A stretch of DNA of 62,213 bases from positions 1 to 62,213 of the forward strand of contig CAMMRL010000009.1 of NCBI GenBank assembly GCA_946499275.1, read 5' to 3'. The DNA is from an uncultured Clostridia bacterium. GTDB lineage: Bacteria > Bacillota > Clostridia > Oscillospirales > Acutalibacteraceae. Below, piece after piece: positions 8,300-19,100 of the stretch. Under the pieces are notes generated by a model. That model saw nothing but the letters and a program-made list of their open reading frames with translations, made no database searches and was not told the DNA's origin. The first letter of the stretch is position 1. Each line of letters opens with the position of its first letter. Both the position numbers and the translations under genes were made by a program.

Positions 8300-10351
8300 G
8301 TGAAACGTACATATCGAACCATTCTCGGAGCGGCATGCCGCAGCCTTATCTGCCTAGCGGCGCTGGCCGCCGTCTCCTTGCCGTGCGTGGCGCAGGGCGC
8401 TTCCCGGAGTTACACCTACAACAGTCGCGAGGAAGCGGTCCCCACGGCGGCGCCGTATCAGGCTGAAACGGTGCTTTACGGTGCGGATATGGGGGCGGAC
8501 GCGCTGAACGCGCCGAAAGATATGTTTGTTTCGGATGAGGGGGAGGTTTATCTCCTGGATTCCGGCAATAGCCGCATTGTTGTGCTGAACAACGACTTAT
8601 CCCCCGCGCGCGTTGTCCAGCCGACGGCGGACGGTTCCCCATTGACCTTCCAAGAAGCGGCGGGGATTTCGGTTTGTTCGGACGGCCGGATTCTGGTAGC
8701 CGACCGGGCGGGCCAGGCGGTATACATTTTGGACGCCGAAGGGCGGCAGATTCGGAAAATCGGGAAGCCGGAAGCCGCGGTTATCCCGGAGAACTTTCAG
8801 TTCCAGCCGATTAAAGTCGAAGAGGATTCCGGCGGAATCCTGTACGTTTTGTCGGACGGCAGTTACAGCGGCGCGTTGCAGTTCGAGAAGGACGGCGTCT
8901 TCATGGGCTTTTACGGCAGCGAAAAAGTGGACCTGACTGTAAAGGTGCTGGCAAATTATTTCTGGAAAAACTTGTTGAGCGATAAACAGCAGGAGGGGCT
9001 CAGCCGGACGGTTCCGGTGGAGTTTGTAAGTTTTTGTATTGACGAAAAAGACTTTATTTTCACCATCCGCAAGGGGAACGAAGTAAAGAACGGCCAGGTC
9101 CGCAAGCTCAACGCCCTAGGGGAGAACGTGCTGGACGCCAATACCTTCGGCGACCATACCGACGATATTCAGCTTGCCGACCTAGCGGTGGACGACGATG
9201 GTTTTATCACCGTGCTGGACAGCGGCAGCGGCCGGCTGTTCCAGTACGATCAGGACGGCGGCATGCTGTATGCCTTCGCGGGCAAGGGGATGCAGGCCGG
9301 TACCTTCGCCAGCCCCTGCGCGGTGGAAAACCTGGAAGACCGGCTTCTGGTATTGGATAGCGAACGGGGTTCCCTGACCGTTTTCCAGCCGACGGATTTT
9401 GCAAACAGTATCCGCCGGGCGACGCTGCTTTACCGCGACGGCAAATACCAGGACGCGATGGAGCCGTGGCAGGAAGTGCTGGCTCTGGACAACGGATACG
9501 AGCAGGCTAACCTGGGCATGGGCAAGGTGTACGAGGGGCTGGGGGAATACAAAACCGCGATGGATTACTATGTGCGGGGAAACGACCGGGACCTGTACAG
9601 CGATGCATTTAAGGAATACCGCTCGGATTTTATCCGGCAGTATTTTCCGCTCTTTATCATGCTGATTGTTGTCGCAGTTGTCGCACCGATTGTCCTGACC
9701 GCAAAGCGAAAGAAAAAAGAGGTCTACGCTGGCGGGCGGCCTAAGAGCAAATATCCTCTTTATTGTATGTTCCATCCGATCGAGGGATATTCCGACCTGA
9801 AAAGCGAAAAAAGCGGGTCCTTTATGATGGCGAACGGTATTCTACTCGCATTTTTGGTCGTTTCCATCCTTGTCCGCCAGCTAACGGGTTTTCCCTTTAA
9901 CACTAACCGGACCGACCAATTCAATTTAGGCGTGACGATTTGTTCCACCATCGGCGTATTCATTGCCTTTGTGCTCTGTAACTGGGCGGTGACCACTATT
10001 TTCGAAGGCAAGGGAAAATTTTTGGAAATTTGGACTTTCTGTGCATACGCGCTGCTTCCTTATATCCTGCTGATGATTGTGGTAGTGATTCTGAGTAATG
10101 TGCTGACCGGGGAAGAAGCAGCCTTTTACACCATGGCGCAGGGGATTACCTATGCGTGGACCGGCCTGGCGATGCTGATGGCCATTCGGGAGGTTCATCA
10201 GTATTCCCTGTCCAAAACGCTGCTCACCTTACTGGCCACTTTCTTTGCCCTGTTGGTAGTGGTGGTGATCGTAGCCATCCTGTACAGCGTGTTCAGCCAG
10301 TTTATCAGTTTTATTGCCACGCTGGTCACCGAGATTACGCTGCATACTTAG
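8300..10351 (+). CDS. NHL-repeat/TPR/Yip1-domain membrane protein
   Basis: 683 residues from a GTG start preceded by GAAAGGAGAG. A signal peptide ('LICLAALAAVSLPCVAQGAS') is followed by a beta-propeller of NHL-type repeats (about 60-370; for example 'ISVCSDGRILVADRAGQAVYILD', 'LAVDDDGFITVLDSGSGRLFQYD'). A TPR-like helical pair lies at about 375-440 ('RDGKYQDAMEPWQEVLALDN'). Then come a membrane helix at about 450 and a C-terminal Yip1-like domain of several helices. The propeller would lie outside the cell. The combination recurs beside DUF5696 proteins and sugar permeases in Firmicutes, and both neighbours are present here. Function unknown; a scaffold or sensor for the transporter is an inference. 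Confidence 0.75.
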   Translation: MKRTYRTILGAACRSLICLAALAAVSLPCVAQGASRSYTYNSREEAVPTAAPYQAETVLYGADMGADALNAPKDMFVSDEGEVYLLDSGNSRIVVLNNDLSPARVVQPTADGSPLTFQEAAGISVCSDGRILVADRAGQAVYILDAEGRQIRKIGKPEAAVIPENFQFQPIKVEEDSGGILYVLSDGSYSGALQFEKDGVFMGFYGSEKVDLTVKVLANYFWKNLLSDKQQEGLSRTVPVEFVSFCIDEKDFIFTIRKGNEVKNGQVRKLNALGENVLDANTFGDHTDDIQLADLAVDDDGFITVLDSGSGRLFQYDQDGGMLYAFAGKGMQAGTFASPCAVENLEDRLLVLDSERGSLTVFQPTDFANSIRRATLLYRDGKYQDAMEPWQEVLALDNGYEQANLGMGKVYEGLGEYKTAMDYYVRGNDRDLYSDAFKEYRSDFIRQYFPLFIMLIVVAVVAPIVLTAKRKKKEVYAGGRPKSKYPLYCMFHPIEGYSDLKSEKSGSFMMANGILLAFLVVSILVRQLTGFPFNTNRTDQFNLGVTICSTIGVFIAFVLCNWAVTTIFEGKGKFLEIWTFCAYALLPYILLMIVVVILSNVLTGEEAAFYTMAQGITYAWTGLAMLMAIREVHQYSLSKTLLTLLATFFALLVVVVIVAILYSVFSQFISFIATLVTEITLHT

Positions 10352-10371
10352 ATGGAAGGAAGGATCCAGGG

Positions 10372-12600
10372 ATGAGAACCATATCGCCAAAGCGTTGGCT
10401 GGCCGGGCTGCTGGCCGTTGTTACACTGCTTCCTTTCGCTGTTTCGGCTGCTGAACCGGCAACCGACGCTTCAGACACAGGGGCCGCTGTGCAGAATCCG
10501 TCGGAGCGGCAGGAAGGGTACACGCCGTATGCCGCAGCCGGGGAACTGACGCTTTATATCAATGAAAAAGAGGCGATGTTCGCTGTCGAGGACGGAGACG
10601 GCCGCATGTGGTACAGCACGCCCCCGGCTTATGAAGAGGACGAAACCGCGCAGGGTTCCGCCAAAAAGCGGATGGCTTCCCTTCTGGAGGTCAGCTACGC
10701 GGACACGATGGGGAATATCAACGTGTTGAACAGCCGGGTCGCCAGCGTGGAGAAGGAAACCTTCGCCGTGCAGAAAATTGACGGCGGCGCCCGGATCGAT
10801 TTTACCTTTGACAAGCAAGGATTCGTGGTCCCGTTGGAAATCCGCCTGCGGGAAGATGGGGTGGAATTATCCCTGGTGACAGAAGAAATCCGGGAAAACG
10901 AGGAAAAATATCGCCTGATTAAAGTAGGCGTCGCGCCCTATTTCTCTGCCGCCGGGACGGAGGAAGACGGCTATATGCTTGTCCCAGACGGCTGCGGCGC
11001 CCTGATCGGGCTGCAGGGGAACAGCGGGTATGCGGACGATTACAGCCAGTATGTTTACGGCCGGGACGAAGCCATTACCCAATTGGAAGCAGGCGAAGTC
11101 ACGGAAGACGTCCGTCTCCCGGTATTTGGGATGAAGCACGGAGACAGCGGTTTTGTGGGCGTCGTCACCGCAGGGGCTTCTAGGACGATTCTGAACGCTT
11201 CTGTGCAGGGGAAACGATGCGCGTACAGCAACATCTATGCGGAGTTTATCTACCGAGATACCGACATGGTGCTGGTAGAAAAGAAGAACCAGACCGTCCG
11301 AATTGTGGAATCCGCGCACACCGAGGAACCGCGCCAAACCGTCCGGTACGTTTTCCTGGTGGGGGAGGACGCGGACTATGTCGGCATGGCGGAAGCCTAT
11401 CGGAACTATCTGCTGGAGGAAGGCGGCTTGACGCCGAAGGCGCAGGCGGACAGCGCGCCGATGGTGGTGGAGCTGTTCGGCGGCGTGATGGCGCAGCAGT
11501 ACGTTTTCGGCTTCCCGGTCAAACGGGTGGCGCCGCTTACCACCTTCGAGGACGCGCAGACGATCCTTGACGCGCTCCAGGAAGCAGGGGTGGATCAGGT
11601 AATGCTGAACTACACCTACTGGAATAAAGACGGCACCGGCGCGCCGCTGCAGACTTCGCTTAAGCCGGAGGGGCGGCTCGGAGGGAGTAGCGGGCTGAAA
11701 AAGTTGGCCGCTTACTGTAAGGAACAGGAGACCCCGCTTTATCTGGACGTGAACGTGAACACCATGGTGAAAAGCGCGTGGGGGTATAACAAGAAAAACG
11801 ACGCGGCGGCTTCGGTGCAGAAAAACCCCGCCATGCAGTACCGGTATGAATTCAGCACCGGGGATGCGATCGTGTCCTCGCCAACTTTCCTGCTGACCCC
11901 GCGGAAGGTGTTGGGACTGGTCGAAAAACTGGCCGGCAGCGCGGATAGATACGATATTGCAGGACTGTCCACTTCCTTCCTAGGCGAGGCGTTGTATTCG
12001 GATTTTGGCAAGCAGGCGGTTCCCAGAGACCAGGCGGAGGGGATCTGGCGGGATGCGCTTGGTACCCTGGCGGGGGCGAAGGGCAGCCTGCTTGTGGACG
12101 GAGGTAACGCGTATGCATTGGCCGACGCGGCGTTTATCACTGGCGCGCCGATGGATTCCAGCCGGTATTTGATGGAAACCGAAGAGGTGCCGTTCTATCA
12201 GATCGTGTTGCACGGCATTATCCCGATGTCTTCCGGCGCTTTAAATGAATACGGAGATGTGCGCCAGGGCTTCCTCAAGGCGGTGGAAACCGGCAGCAGC
12301 CTGCAATTCCGCTGGCTGGCTCAAAACGAAACCGAATTGCAAGAAACCCCGTACAACACGGTCATCAGCGCCCGGTATACCGATTGGCTGGAAACGGCCG
12401 CCGGGCAGTATCAGGAAGCGGCGGAACTGCTCCGGGCGGTGGCGGATCAGACCATCACTGGTCACGAAAGGCTGTTCGACGACGTTACCCGTACCACTTA
12501 CTCCGACGGCACGGCGGTTGTCGTTAACTTCGGGGAACAGGCGGTAACGGTGGACGGCGCCGAGCTTCCGGCGGAGTCGTTCCTGGTAAATAGGGGGTGA
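10372..12600 (+). CDS. DUF5696-domain secreted protein (glycosidase-like)
   Basis: 742 residues. The ATG at 10372 is chosen because it follows GGAAGGATCC and opens directly into a signal peptide ('WLAGLLAVVTLLPFAVSAAEP'). There is no lipobox. The N-terminal third is beta-rich ('LTLYINEKEAMFAVEDGDGRMW', 'LLVPDGCGALIGL'-like), and the C-terminal half reads as a TIM-barrel-like domain ('APLTTFEDAQTILDALQEAGVD', 'TPLYLDVNVNTMVKS', 'SSPTFLLTPRKVLGLVEKLAG'). This matches the DUF5696 family, found with sugar ABC permeases and Yip1 proteins in Firmicutes. It probably acts on or binds the glycan outside the cell. The next permease gene follows within about 115 bp. Confidence 0.75.
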   Translation: MRTISPKRWLAGLLAVVTLLPFAVSAAEPATDASDTGAAVQNPSERQEGYTPYAAAGELTLYINEKEAMFAVEDGDGRMWYSTPPAYEEDETAQGSAKKRMASLLEVSYADTMGNINVLNSRVASVEKETFAVQKIDGGARIDFTFDKQGFVVPLEIRLREDGVELSLVTEEIRENEEKYRLIKVGVAPYFSAAGTEEDGYMLVPDGCGALIGLQGNSGYADDYSQYVYGRDEAITQLEAGEVTEDVRLPVFGMKHGDSGFVGVVTAGASRTILNASVQGKRCAYSNIYAEFIYRDTDMVLVEKKNQTVRIVESAHTEEPRQTVRYVFLVGEDADYVGMAEAYRNYLLEEGGLTPKAQADSAPMVVELFGGVMAQQYVFGFPVKRVAPLTTFEDAQTILDALQEAGVDQVMLNYTYWNKDGTGAPLQTSLKPEGRLGGSSGLKKLAAYCKEQETPLYLDVNVNTMVKSAWGYNKKNDAAASVQKNPAMQYRYEFSTGDAIVSSPTFLLTPRKVLGLVEKLAGSADRYDIAGLSTSFLGEALYSDFGKQAVPRDQAEGIWRDALGTLAGAKGSLLVDGGNAYALADAAFITGAPMDSSRYLMETEEVPFYQIVLHGIIPMSSGALNEYGDVRQGFLKAVETGSSLQFRWLAQNETELQETPYNTVISARYTDWLETAAGQYQEAAELLRAVADQTITGHERLFDDVTRTTYSDGTAVVVNFGEQAVTVDGAELPAESFLVNRG

Positions 12601-12714
12601 CGGCTTGACGATATGGTATGGACCCATTTGCTTCTCGGAAGGCTGTCCCGTTCCGGTGAAGCGGATAGGAAGGCCGAAAATCGGCAGACAGCGGCTGGAA
12701 AGGGGGAGATGCAG

Positions 12715-13638
12715 ATGAAAAATAGAACGGGAGGCCCTGCCCGCCGTCTGGGACGCACAGCGGCGCAAAAACGCAGCGAACGCTGGGGGTGGCTGTTCAT
12801 TCTGCCATGGTTTATCGGCGCCGTGGGATTCTTCCTTGTCCCTATGCTCCAGTCGGCGGTATACGCTTTCAGTAAGGTGTCGATGAACGGAGGAGGGACC
12901 CAGTATCAGTTTGTCGGACTGGATAACTTTCTGTACGTTTTCACGGTGGACGCCAATTTCCTGCCGAACTTGGCGGATTCACTTCTCAACGTGGTTTATC
13001 AGGTGCCGGTAATCCTGGTTTTCAGCCTGCTAATCGCGATGGTGCTGCGAGGGCGGTACCGGGGGCATACCTTTTTCCGGGCGGTTTTCTTCTTTCCGGT
13101 AATCATCGCTTCCGGTGTGGCGATCACGATTCTGCGGGAACAGGTGATGATGACCGGGTCGGCTACTACGGAGCAGCAGCAGGCGTATATGTTTAGCCTG
13201 CCCTCCTTTGACGGACTGACCGAAGTGTTTGGCATGCCTGGGTTTATGGTGGATTTCGCCAACAGCGTGGTGAACGGTTTCTTCGACATTACCTGGAAGT
13301 CCGGTGTGCAGATCATTTTGTTGCTCGCGGCGGTCAACCATATATCGCCCAGCTCTTACGAGGCGGCGGACATTGAAGGCGCGACTGCTTGGGAGAAGCT
13401 GTGGAAGATCACGGTGCCCATGATTTCACCGACCATTCTGGTGGTGGTGATTTATTCGATCATCGATTCCTTTACCGATTATGGCAACAAAATCATGCGG
13501 ATGATCGAAGAATATTCGCAGAACATCAATTACGAGTACAGTACGACCATCGGGTTGATTTACTTTTTGACCGTACTGTTGCTCGTCGGGTTGGTCAATT
13601 TGATTATGGGGCGGTTTATTCAGTATTCGACGGACTGA
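12715..13638 (+). CDS. Sugar ABC transporter permease, second importer (MalF type)
   Basis: 307 residues. ATG 12715 is preferred: it sits six bases after GGGGGAG, while an upstream ATG at 12709 abuts that ribosome site. Hydrophobic segments start with 'GWLFILPWFIGAVGFFLVPML'. The EAA loop near residue 215 is 'YEAADIEGATAWEKLWKITVP'. It diverges from the permease at 6432 and carries an extracytoplasmic insertion around residues 150-190. Its MalG-type partner lies 5.7 kb downstream at 19334, with three surface-protein genes in between. Confidence 0.9.
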   Translation: MKNRTGGPARRLGRTAAQKRSERWGWLFILPWFIGAVGFFLVPMLQSAVYAFSKVSMNGGGTQYQFVGLDNFLYVFTVDANFLPNLADSLLNVVYQVPVILVFSLLIAMVLRGRYRGHTFFRAVFFFPVIIASGVAITILREQVMMTGSATTEQQQAYMFSLPSFDGLTEVFGMPGFMVDFANSVVNGFFDITWKSGVQIILLLAAVNHISPSSYEAADIEGATAWEKLWKITVPMISPTILVVVIYSIIDSFTDYGNKIMRMIEEYSQNINYEYSTTIGLIYFLTVLLLVGLVNLIMGRFIQYSTD

Positions 13639-13708
13639 ATATTTGTTGGCCGAGAGCGGTTCCCCTTGAGGGATGTCTCACAATATTTAAGAAATGGATG
13701 GTGTGATT

Positions 13709-14839
13709 ATGGCAAAGGTGGCAAAAGGAAAGCGTATCCTCTCGTTTTTTGCGGTTTTTGTGTTCCTGTTTTCCCTACTTTCCGTCGGCCTTTCAGCAGC
13801 GGCGGCGACGGAAACCCATACGGTAATAACGATTAGCAACACCTCGCCCGGCACCGATATCAATCCCCTTATCCGTTTTTATGCCAAGCAGTCGGCCGGC
13901 TTTACCAACGGTGAAACTTTTACCGTGCGGTTCGAATGGAAAATTGACGATTTCAAGCGGATGAGTACAGAAAATAAAGCGCAGGCTCTGGTTGATTATT
14001 ATTCCCTGAACGCTTCGGATGAGGAAGGGGCGGAGGAAACCGCCGCAAAGATCCGGTTAACGAAAGGCACCGACGGTTGGGTGGACGCCGTAGGCGCCGA
14101 CGGGAAGTATATCACCTTCCATGAAATCATCTGCAACGATATGGGCAATATGCAGAAATACGGGATACTGAATATTGGGCTGCTTTACGCTAAAGGCACC
14201 CTGTCAATTCGCAACTTCCGTATTCTGGATTCCAAAGGCAATGTGGTGTACAGCTTGGACGACGATCCGGACGTCAACGCTCTAATGGAATATGCGGATA
14301 AAGAAGGCCTGGCCAACTGTTCTTTGAAGGATATCGGTTTGATTAATCCGGAACCGCTGATTCTGGCGACCGGTTTCGGGGACAACACCGCTTCGGTCAT
14401 TGTATCCAAGAGTACGGACACAGTAGCGACGACTACGACGACCGCAGGCCTGGTGTTTGAGGACGATCCTACCACCCAGACGCCCAGTTCCCAGACTGCC
14501 GCCCCGCCCGTAACCGAGGAGCCGACAACCGCGGGGGAAACCACCGGTACGACCGATACAACCGATACCACCAATACCACGGATTCCACAACGGATACGG
14601 GCGGATCCACCGATACGACGCAGGCGACCACCGCGCGAAGCACTGCCGCCGATCCTGCGGGTGTGGTGAACGGGGATGAACCGGAGGATAAGGGCGGCCT
14701 GCCGGTCGGCGCGATTATCGCTATTGTAGCCGCTGCTGTGGTGGTGATTGCCGCAGGCGTGGTGGCGATCCTTGCCTACACCGGCAAAATCAAGCTGCCC
14801 TTTAATCTGCCCTTTCTGAAAAAAGGAGATGGGAAATAA
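13709..14839 (+). CDS. Membrane-anchored surface protein with one beta-rich module and Thr-rich stalk (copy 1)
   Basis: 376 residues. ATG 13709 follows GGATGGTG; another in-frame ATG at 13694 has no ribosome site. Signal peptide at 1-35, then one beta-rich module (about 36-235) with 'GETFTVRFEWKIDDFKRM', 'TDGWVDAVGADGKYITF', 'YAKGTLSIRNFRILDSKGNVVYSLD'. A Thr/Asp-rich stalk (about 240-325) and one membrane helix near 332-358 follow, then a short basic tail. There is no LPxTG motif, so anchoring is by the helix. The module is the same type repeated five times in the protein at 16139. The architecture suggests a cell-surface carbohydrate-binding protein held off the membrane by a flexible stalk. 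Sugar binding is inferred from context only. Confidence 0.75.
   Translation: MAKVAKGKRILSFFAVFVFLFSLLSVGLSAAAATETHTVITISNTSPGTDINPLIRFYAKQSAGFTNGETFTVRFEWKIDDFKRMSTENKAQALVDYYSLNASDEEGAEETAAKIRLTKGTDGWVDAVGADGKYITFHEIICNDMGNMQKYGILNIGLLYAKGTLSIRNFRILDSKGNVVYSLDDDPDVNALMEYADKEGLANCSLKDIGLINPEPLILATGFGDNTASVIVSKSTDTVATTTTTAGLVFEDDPTTQTPSSQTAAPPVTEEPTTAGETTGTTDTTDTTNTTDSTTDTGGSTDTTQATTARSTAADPAGVVNGDEPEDKGGLPVGAIIAIVAAAVVVIAAGVVAILAYTGKIKLPFNLPFLKKGDGK
14439..14803 (+). repeat. 365-bp perfect direct repeat, copy 1
   Basis: By reading the two copies side by side, every base from 14439 to 14803 matches 15591-15955 (offset 1152). The repeat encodes the stalk and membrane anchor of the surface protein. 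The N-terminal modules of the two genes are clearly diverged, so the identity is confined to this 3' segment. Confidence 0.85.
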
Positions 14840-14872
14840 GAACCTTAATTTCTTTTGATGGAGGGAAAACAA

Positions 14873-16003
14873 GTGTGGAAAATGGCTTTTGGGAAGAGAT
14901 TTTTACCGGCGTTATTGTGCCTGGTTTTGTTATTTTCCTGCGGGCTGGGAGTTTCCGCCGTCTCAGAGGAACATACGGTAATCACTTTAGACAATACTTC
15001 GCCCGGTACGGATGTGAATCCGGTTATCCGGTTTTTCCTCTCCAGGGAAATGGGATTCGGGAGTGGCGGCCCGTTTACCGTGAAATTTGAGTGGAAAATC
15101 GACAATTTTAAACGCATGAACACGTCGGATAAGCCGTGGGCGTTTGTCCACTTCCTGGCGCTGGATTCTATGACTTCAGCGGACGAAGGCTTTGTCAAAA
15201 CGGAGACGTCCAAAGGAACCGACGGCTGGATAGAGGCGAAGGGGCTGGACGGAAAGAATATCACCTTTGAGAACGTACGCGGTATTAATATAGCCGGTAA
15301 TATCCAGCCTTACGCTATTTTGGAAATCGGGCTGTATATGGCGAAAGGTACGTTGTCTATCCGCAATTTCCGGGTGGAAAACGCGGCGGGAAAGGTAGTG
15401 TACAGTCTGGACGATGACCAAGACGTCAACGAATTGATGAAATATGCCGAAAAAGAAGGATTGGGTCGCTGTTCCCTAAAGGACATCGGCCAGATCAATA
15501 CGGAACCGGCGGTTCTGGCAACGGGGTTTGGCGACAATACCGCCACGGTTACTGTATCCAAGAGTACAGATGAAGTGGTAACGACTTCAACGACCGCAGG
15601 CCTGGTGTTTGAGGACGATCCTACCACCCAGACGCCCAGTTCCCAGACTGCCGCCCCGCCCGTAACCGAGGAGCCGACAACCGCGGGGGAAACCACCGGT
15701 ACGACCGATACAACCGATACCACCAATACCACGGATTCCACAACGGATACGGGCGGATCCACCGATACGACGCAGGCGACCACCGCGCGAAGCACTGCCG
15801 CCGATCCTGCGGGTGTGGTGAACGGGGATGAACCGGAGGATAAGGGCGGCCTGCCGGTCGGCGCGATTATCGCTATTGTAGCCGCTGCTGTGGTGGTGAT
15901 TGCCGCAGGCGTGGTGGCGATCCTTGCCTACACCGGCAAAATCAAGCTGCCCTTTTTCCATAAGGCGGATGGCGATTCTAGTGACAGCGAAACGAAAAAG
16001 TAA
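14873..16003 (+). CDS. Membrane-anchored surface protein with one beta-rich module and Thr-rich stalk (copy 2)
   Basis: 376 residues, the same length as copy 1. GTG 14873 is chosen because GGAGGG lies seven bases upstream; a TTG at 14855, an ATG at 14858 and an ATG at 14882 are worse placed. Signal peptide, one beta-rich module ('EEHTVITLDNTSPGTDVNPVIR', 'WKIDNFKRMNTSDKPWAF', 'MAKGTLSIRNFRVENAAGKVVYSL'), then the Thr-rich stalk and membrane helix encoded by the perfect repeat shared with copy 1. The module differs from copy 1 at many residues, so the pair may display different binding specificities on an identical anchor. Confidence 0.75.
   Translation: MWKMAFGKRFLPALLCLVLLFSCGLGVSAVSEEHTVITLDNTSPGTDVNPVIRFFLSREMGFGSGGPFTVKFEWKIDNFKRMNTSDKPWAFVHFLALDSMTSADEGFVKTETSKGTDGWIEAKGLDGKNITFENVRGINIAGNIQPYAILEIGLYMAKGTLSIRNFRVENAAGKVVYSLDDDQDVNELMKYAEKEGLGRCSLKDIGQINTEPAVLATGFGDNTATVTVSKSTDEVVTTSTTAGLVFEDDPTTQTPSSQTAAPPVTEEPTTAGETTGTTDTTDTTNTTDSTTDTGGSTDTTQATTARSTAADPAGVVNGDEPEDKGGLPVGAIIAIVAAAVVVIAAGVVAILAYTGKIKLPFFHKADGDSSDSETKK
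15591..15955 (+). repeat. 365-bp perfect direct repeat, copy 2
   Basis: Identical to 14439-14803, including synonymous codon positions. It covers the stalk and transmembrane coding sequence. This points to recent gene conversion or duplication of the anchor segment. Confidence 0.85.
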
Positions 16004-16138
16004 CCGTTCCCAATTTTTATGTCATCTCCTCCCGGATATCTTCACTGGGCAATCACGGTATTCCGATTTGGTTTCATCCGCCGCGGGGCCAGAGACCGCG
16101 ACGGCCGAAATAAAAAATAGAGAAGGAGAGTAAAGTAC

Positions 16139-19100
16139 ATGAGCAGTCGCATTAGCAAAAGTCGGTCATTTCTCGCACTTTTATCCTGTATCGCGTTGGT
16201 CGTGATGCTGCTGGCTGTGGGTTTTGCGTCCCCGCTTGGGAGAGCCGGTGCGGCCTATGAGCCGGAGCGCACCATGAGCTTGACTTCGCAGTCTCCGCAG
16301 GTGAATGGTAAAATCGTCATGACCGCTGGAAAGCCTCTGGTCGAGGGAGACAAATACACGGTCAAGGGTTACTACAAGGTAGAAAATTACGCACCGATCG
16401 ACGGCCAGGAGGCTCAGAACCCGAAAGTGAATATTGCGGGTACGGCAGATGTCAAAGCGGATACCGACGGCTGGGTTGCCTTTGAAATAGCCGACTACCA
16501 GGCAAACAATTGGCTTACCTTTGAGTTTTGGTACGCTACCGGCACGATTTCGCTGGGCGACGTTACCTTTACCAACGAAGACGGAGAGGTCGTCTACGAT
16601 ATGCGTACCGACACTGCCCTGCCGGCAGGCGAAGTTACCTGGTTCCCGAACACTCTCGGCATCTGGTACTTTGGTTTCTACGGTTCCGCGGACGGCGTTT
16701 CCGCTTCCATTGACCCGGTGGTAGAGAAGAAATATGAGCCGGAGCGCGCCATGAACCTGACTTCACAGACGCCGCAGGTGAACGGAAAAATCGGCATTGT
16801 CGGCGGGACGCCATTGGCCGAAGGGGAAACCTATACGGTCAAGGGATATTACAAGGTGGAAAATTATGCGCCAATCGAAGGGCAGGAAGCCCAGGATCCA
16901 CGGGTAATCCTGCCGAATGGCACCGATGTGAAAGCGGATACCGATGGATGGGTTGCTTTCGAACTGAACTACAAAGCCAACGAGTTCAAGTACTTTGAGT
17001 TCTGGTATTCTACCGGCACGATTTCGCTGGGTGACGTTACCTTTACCGATGCGGACGGAAAGGTTGTCTACGACATGCGTACCGACACCCAGTTGCCGGC
17101 CGGTGATATCGAGCTCGGTTACCACGGTATCTGGTGGTTTGGCTATTACGGTGAAGCAGACGGCGTTTCCGCTTCCGCTGACCCGGTGGTTGGCGGTTCC
17201 ACCACCGATCCCACCGATCCCACCACGAAGCCGACCGATCCCACGGATCCCTCCAACCCCGATGTTCCGAAGGATCCCATCGACGTGAAAGCGATGAAGG
17301 TAACCGTTGACGGTTCTGTCGACTTCCCTTGTGTCAATGGAAAGATCAGGATTGAGGATCCAACGGAATTCCTCACCAAAGGCGAAACCTACACGGTGCG
17401 CGGTTACCTGAAGATGGAGAACTATGGCGAGATTCCTGGTTCGTCCGGCAACTGGAGCGTCATCCACGACGGCCGTACCGGCGACACGGGCGGATGGGAA
17501 GCGTTTGAACGCACCTATGTGATGAACGACGAAAACCTTCCTTGGTTCAGTTTCCAGCTCTGGTATACGAGCGGTGTTCTGACGGTGGGAGGCCTACAGG
17601 TCCTTGATAGCGAGGGCAACGTCGTATACGACATGAATACCGACAAGGATCTGAAAGCCGAAGTTCTTGCGGGCGGCAAGGGCCCTGACGGCAGTGTAGA
17701 CGGCCTGACGGAAGGATGCTATAACCGAGGCATGTGGTGGTTTGGGTACAGCGGTTCCACGACGGAGGGGCTGTCCTATGAAATCTTTGAAACCACGATC
17801 CAGCCCGACGAGATCGTAACTCCTGAAAAGCCCGATCCTGACAATCCCGGTGAGGATCCCGATACGCCGAGCACCCCTTCCTCGACGGACGGCTATAACC
17901 GGACGATCTCGATTGTAAGCACCACCAATGAAAATCCCACCATGCGGTTGGGCCTGATGTGCGACGACTTCCAGGAAGGCCCTTACTATCTGGTTGGCAA
18001 AGTCAAGGTGGAAGGGCTGACGGCGCAGTCGGATAAAGAAACCCCCATGAGTTATGTGGAATTCCAATACGGTGAAGAATCGTTTGAGAGAAAGGTCACC
18101 TTTACAGAGGATACCGGCGGTTGGATGGATCTGACCGACAGTGACGGCAATCTTCTGACTTTTGACAGTATACCGGAGGAAATGGAATTCCTGGTTATCC
18201 ACTTCGGCAATCTATTTGCCAAAGGCACCTTCTCAATAGCCGACTTGAAAATCGTTAACGCCGACGGCGATATTCTGTATTCGTTGGCGAACGATGTCTA
18301 TCTGTATGGAAAAGGCGATATGCGTGCGGTCGCGAAGGGCGGCAGCAAGTGGAGCGCTTCTGATTATGGAGACAGAGAGACGTATACCAGTTCCTTCCCG
18401 ATCCGGACAAAAGGCGACGACCAGTACATTCCTAACCGCGTCATCACCATGGAAGTACCGGACGGCGCGAACACCGTCAACCCGGTATTGAACATTATGC
18501 AGAACAACGAACTGTTCAAGCCAGGCGAAACCTATACGATTACCGGCCGGATGAAAGTGGAGCTCCGCGACGAGATTGTCAAGGAAGGCGAAGCGGCCAA
18601 CGCGGCGTTCGCCGGCGCCAATTACGGCACTACCGGCGGCTGGGTGAATATCCAGAAAGACGACGGCAGCCCGGTTACCTTCGTCGGGCTGGAAGAGGAC
18701 ACCGAACGGCTGACCTTCCTGCTTTGGTACACCACCGGTTCCCTTTCGATCGCGGACATCCGGATCCTGGATTCCGAAGGCAACGTGGTATACGACATGG
18801 CGACCGATCCTCTGCTGGATAAGGACGGCGCGCTGCCTTACGGAGTGGTGAGCGGCATCTACTATCCCGCCGCTTTCGGCACGATGGATGAGGTAAACTT
18901 CCTGATCAGCGTGAATCCGGAGCCGGTGAAACACACCGATGCGGATTATCAGTCCCCGGTCTTCGTGGAAACGGTGGACATGGACGAACAGCCTCTGCCG
19001 GGGGATTCGGACAATGTGGATGATCCCGGTGATGTGGACGATCCCGGTGATGTGGACGATCCTGACGATATTGGCCCTTCGACCGGCGAGACCACGATTC

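Noticed and set aside
14439-15955. Repeated Thr-rich DNA considered as a CRISPR array or tandem repeat
   Set aside because: Only two copies exist 1.15 kb apart inside coding frames, without repeat-spacer structure.
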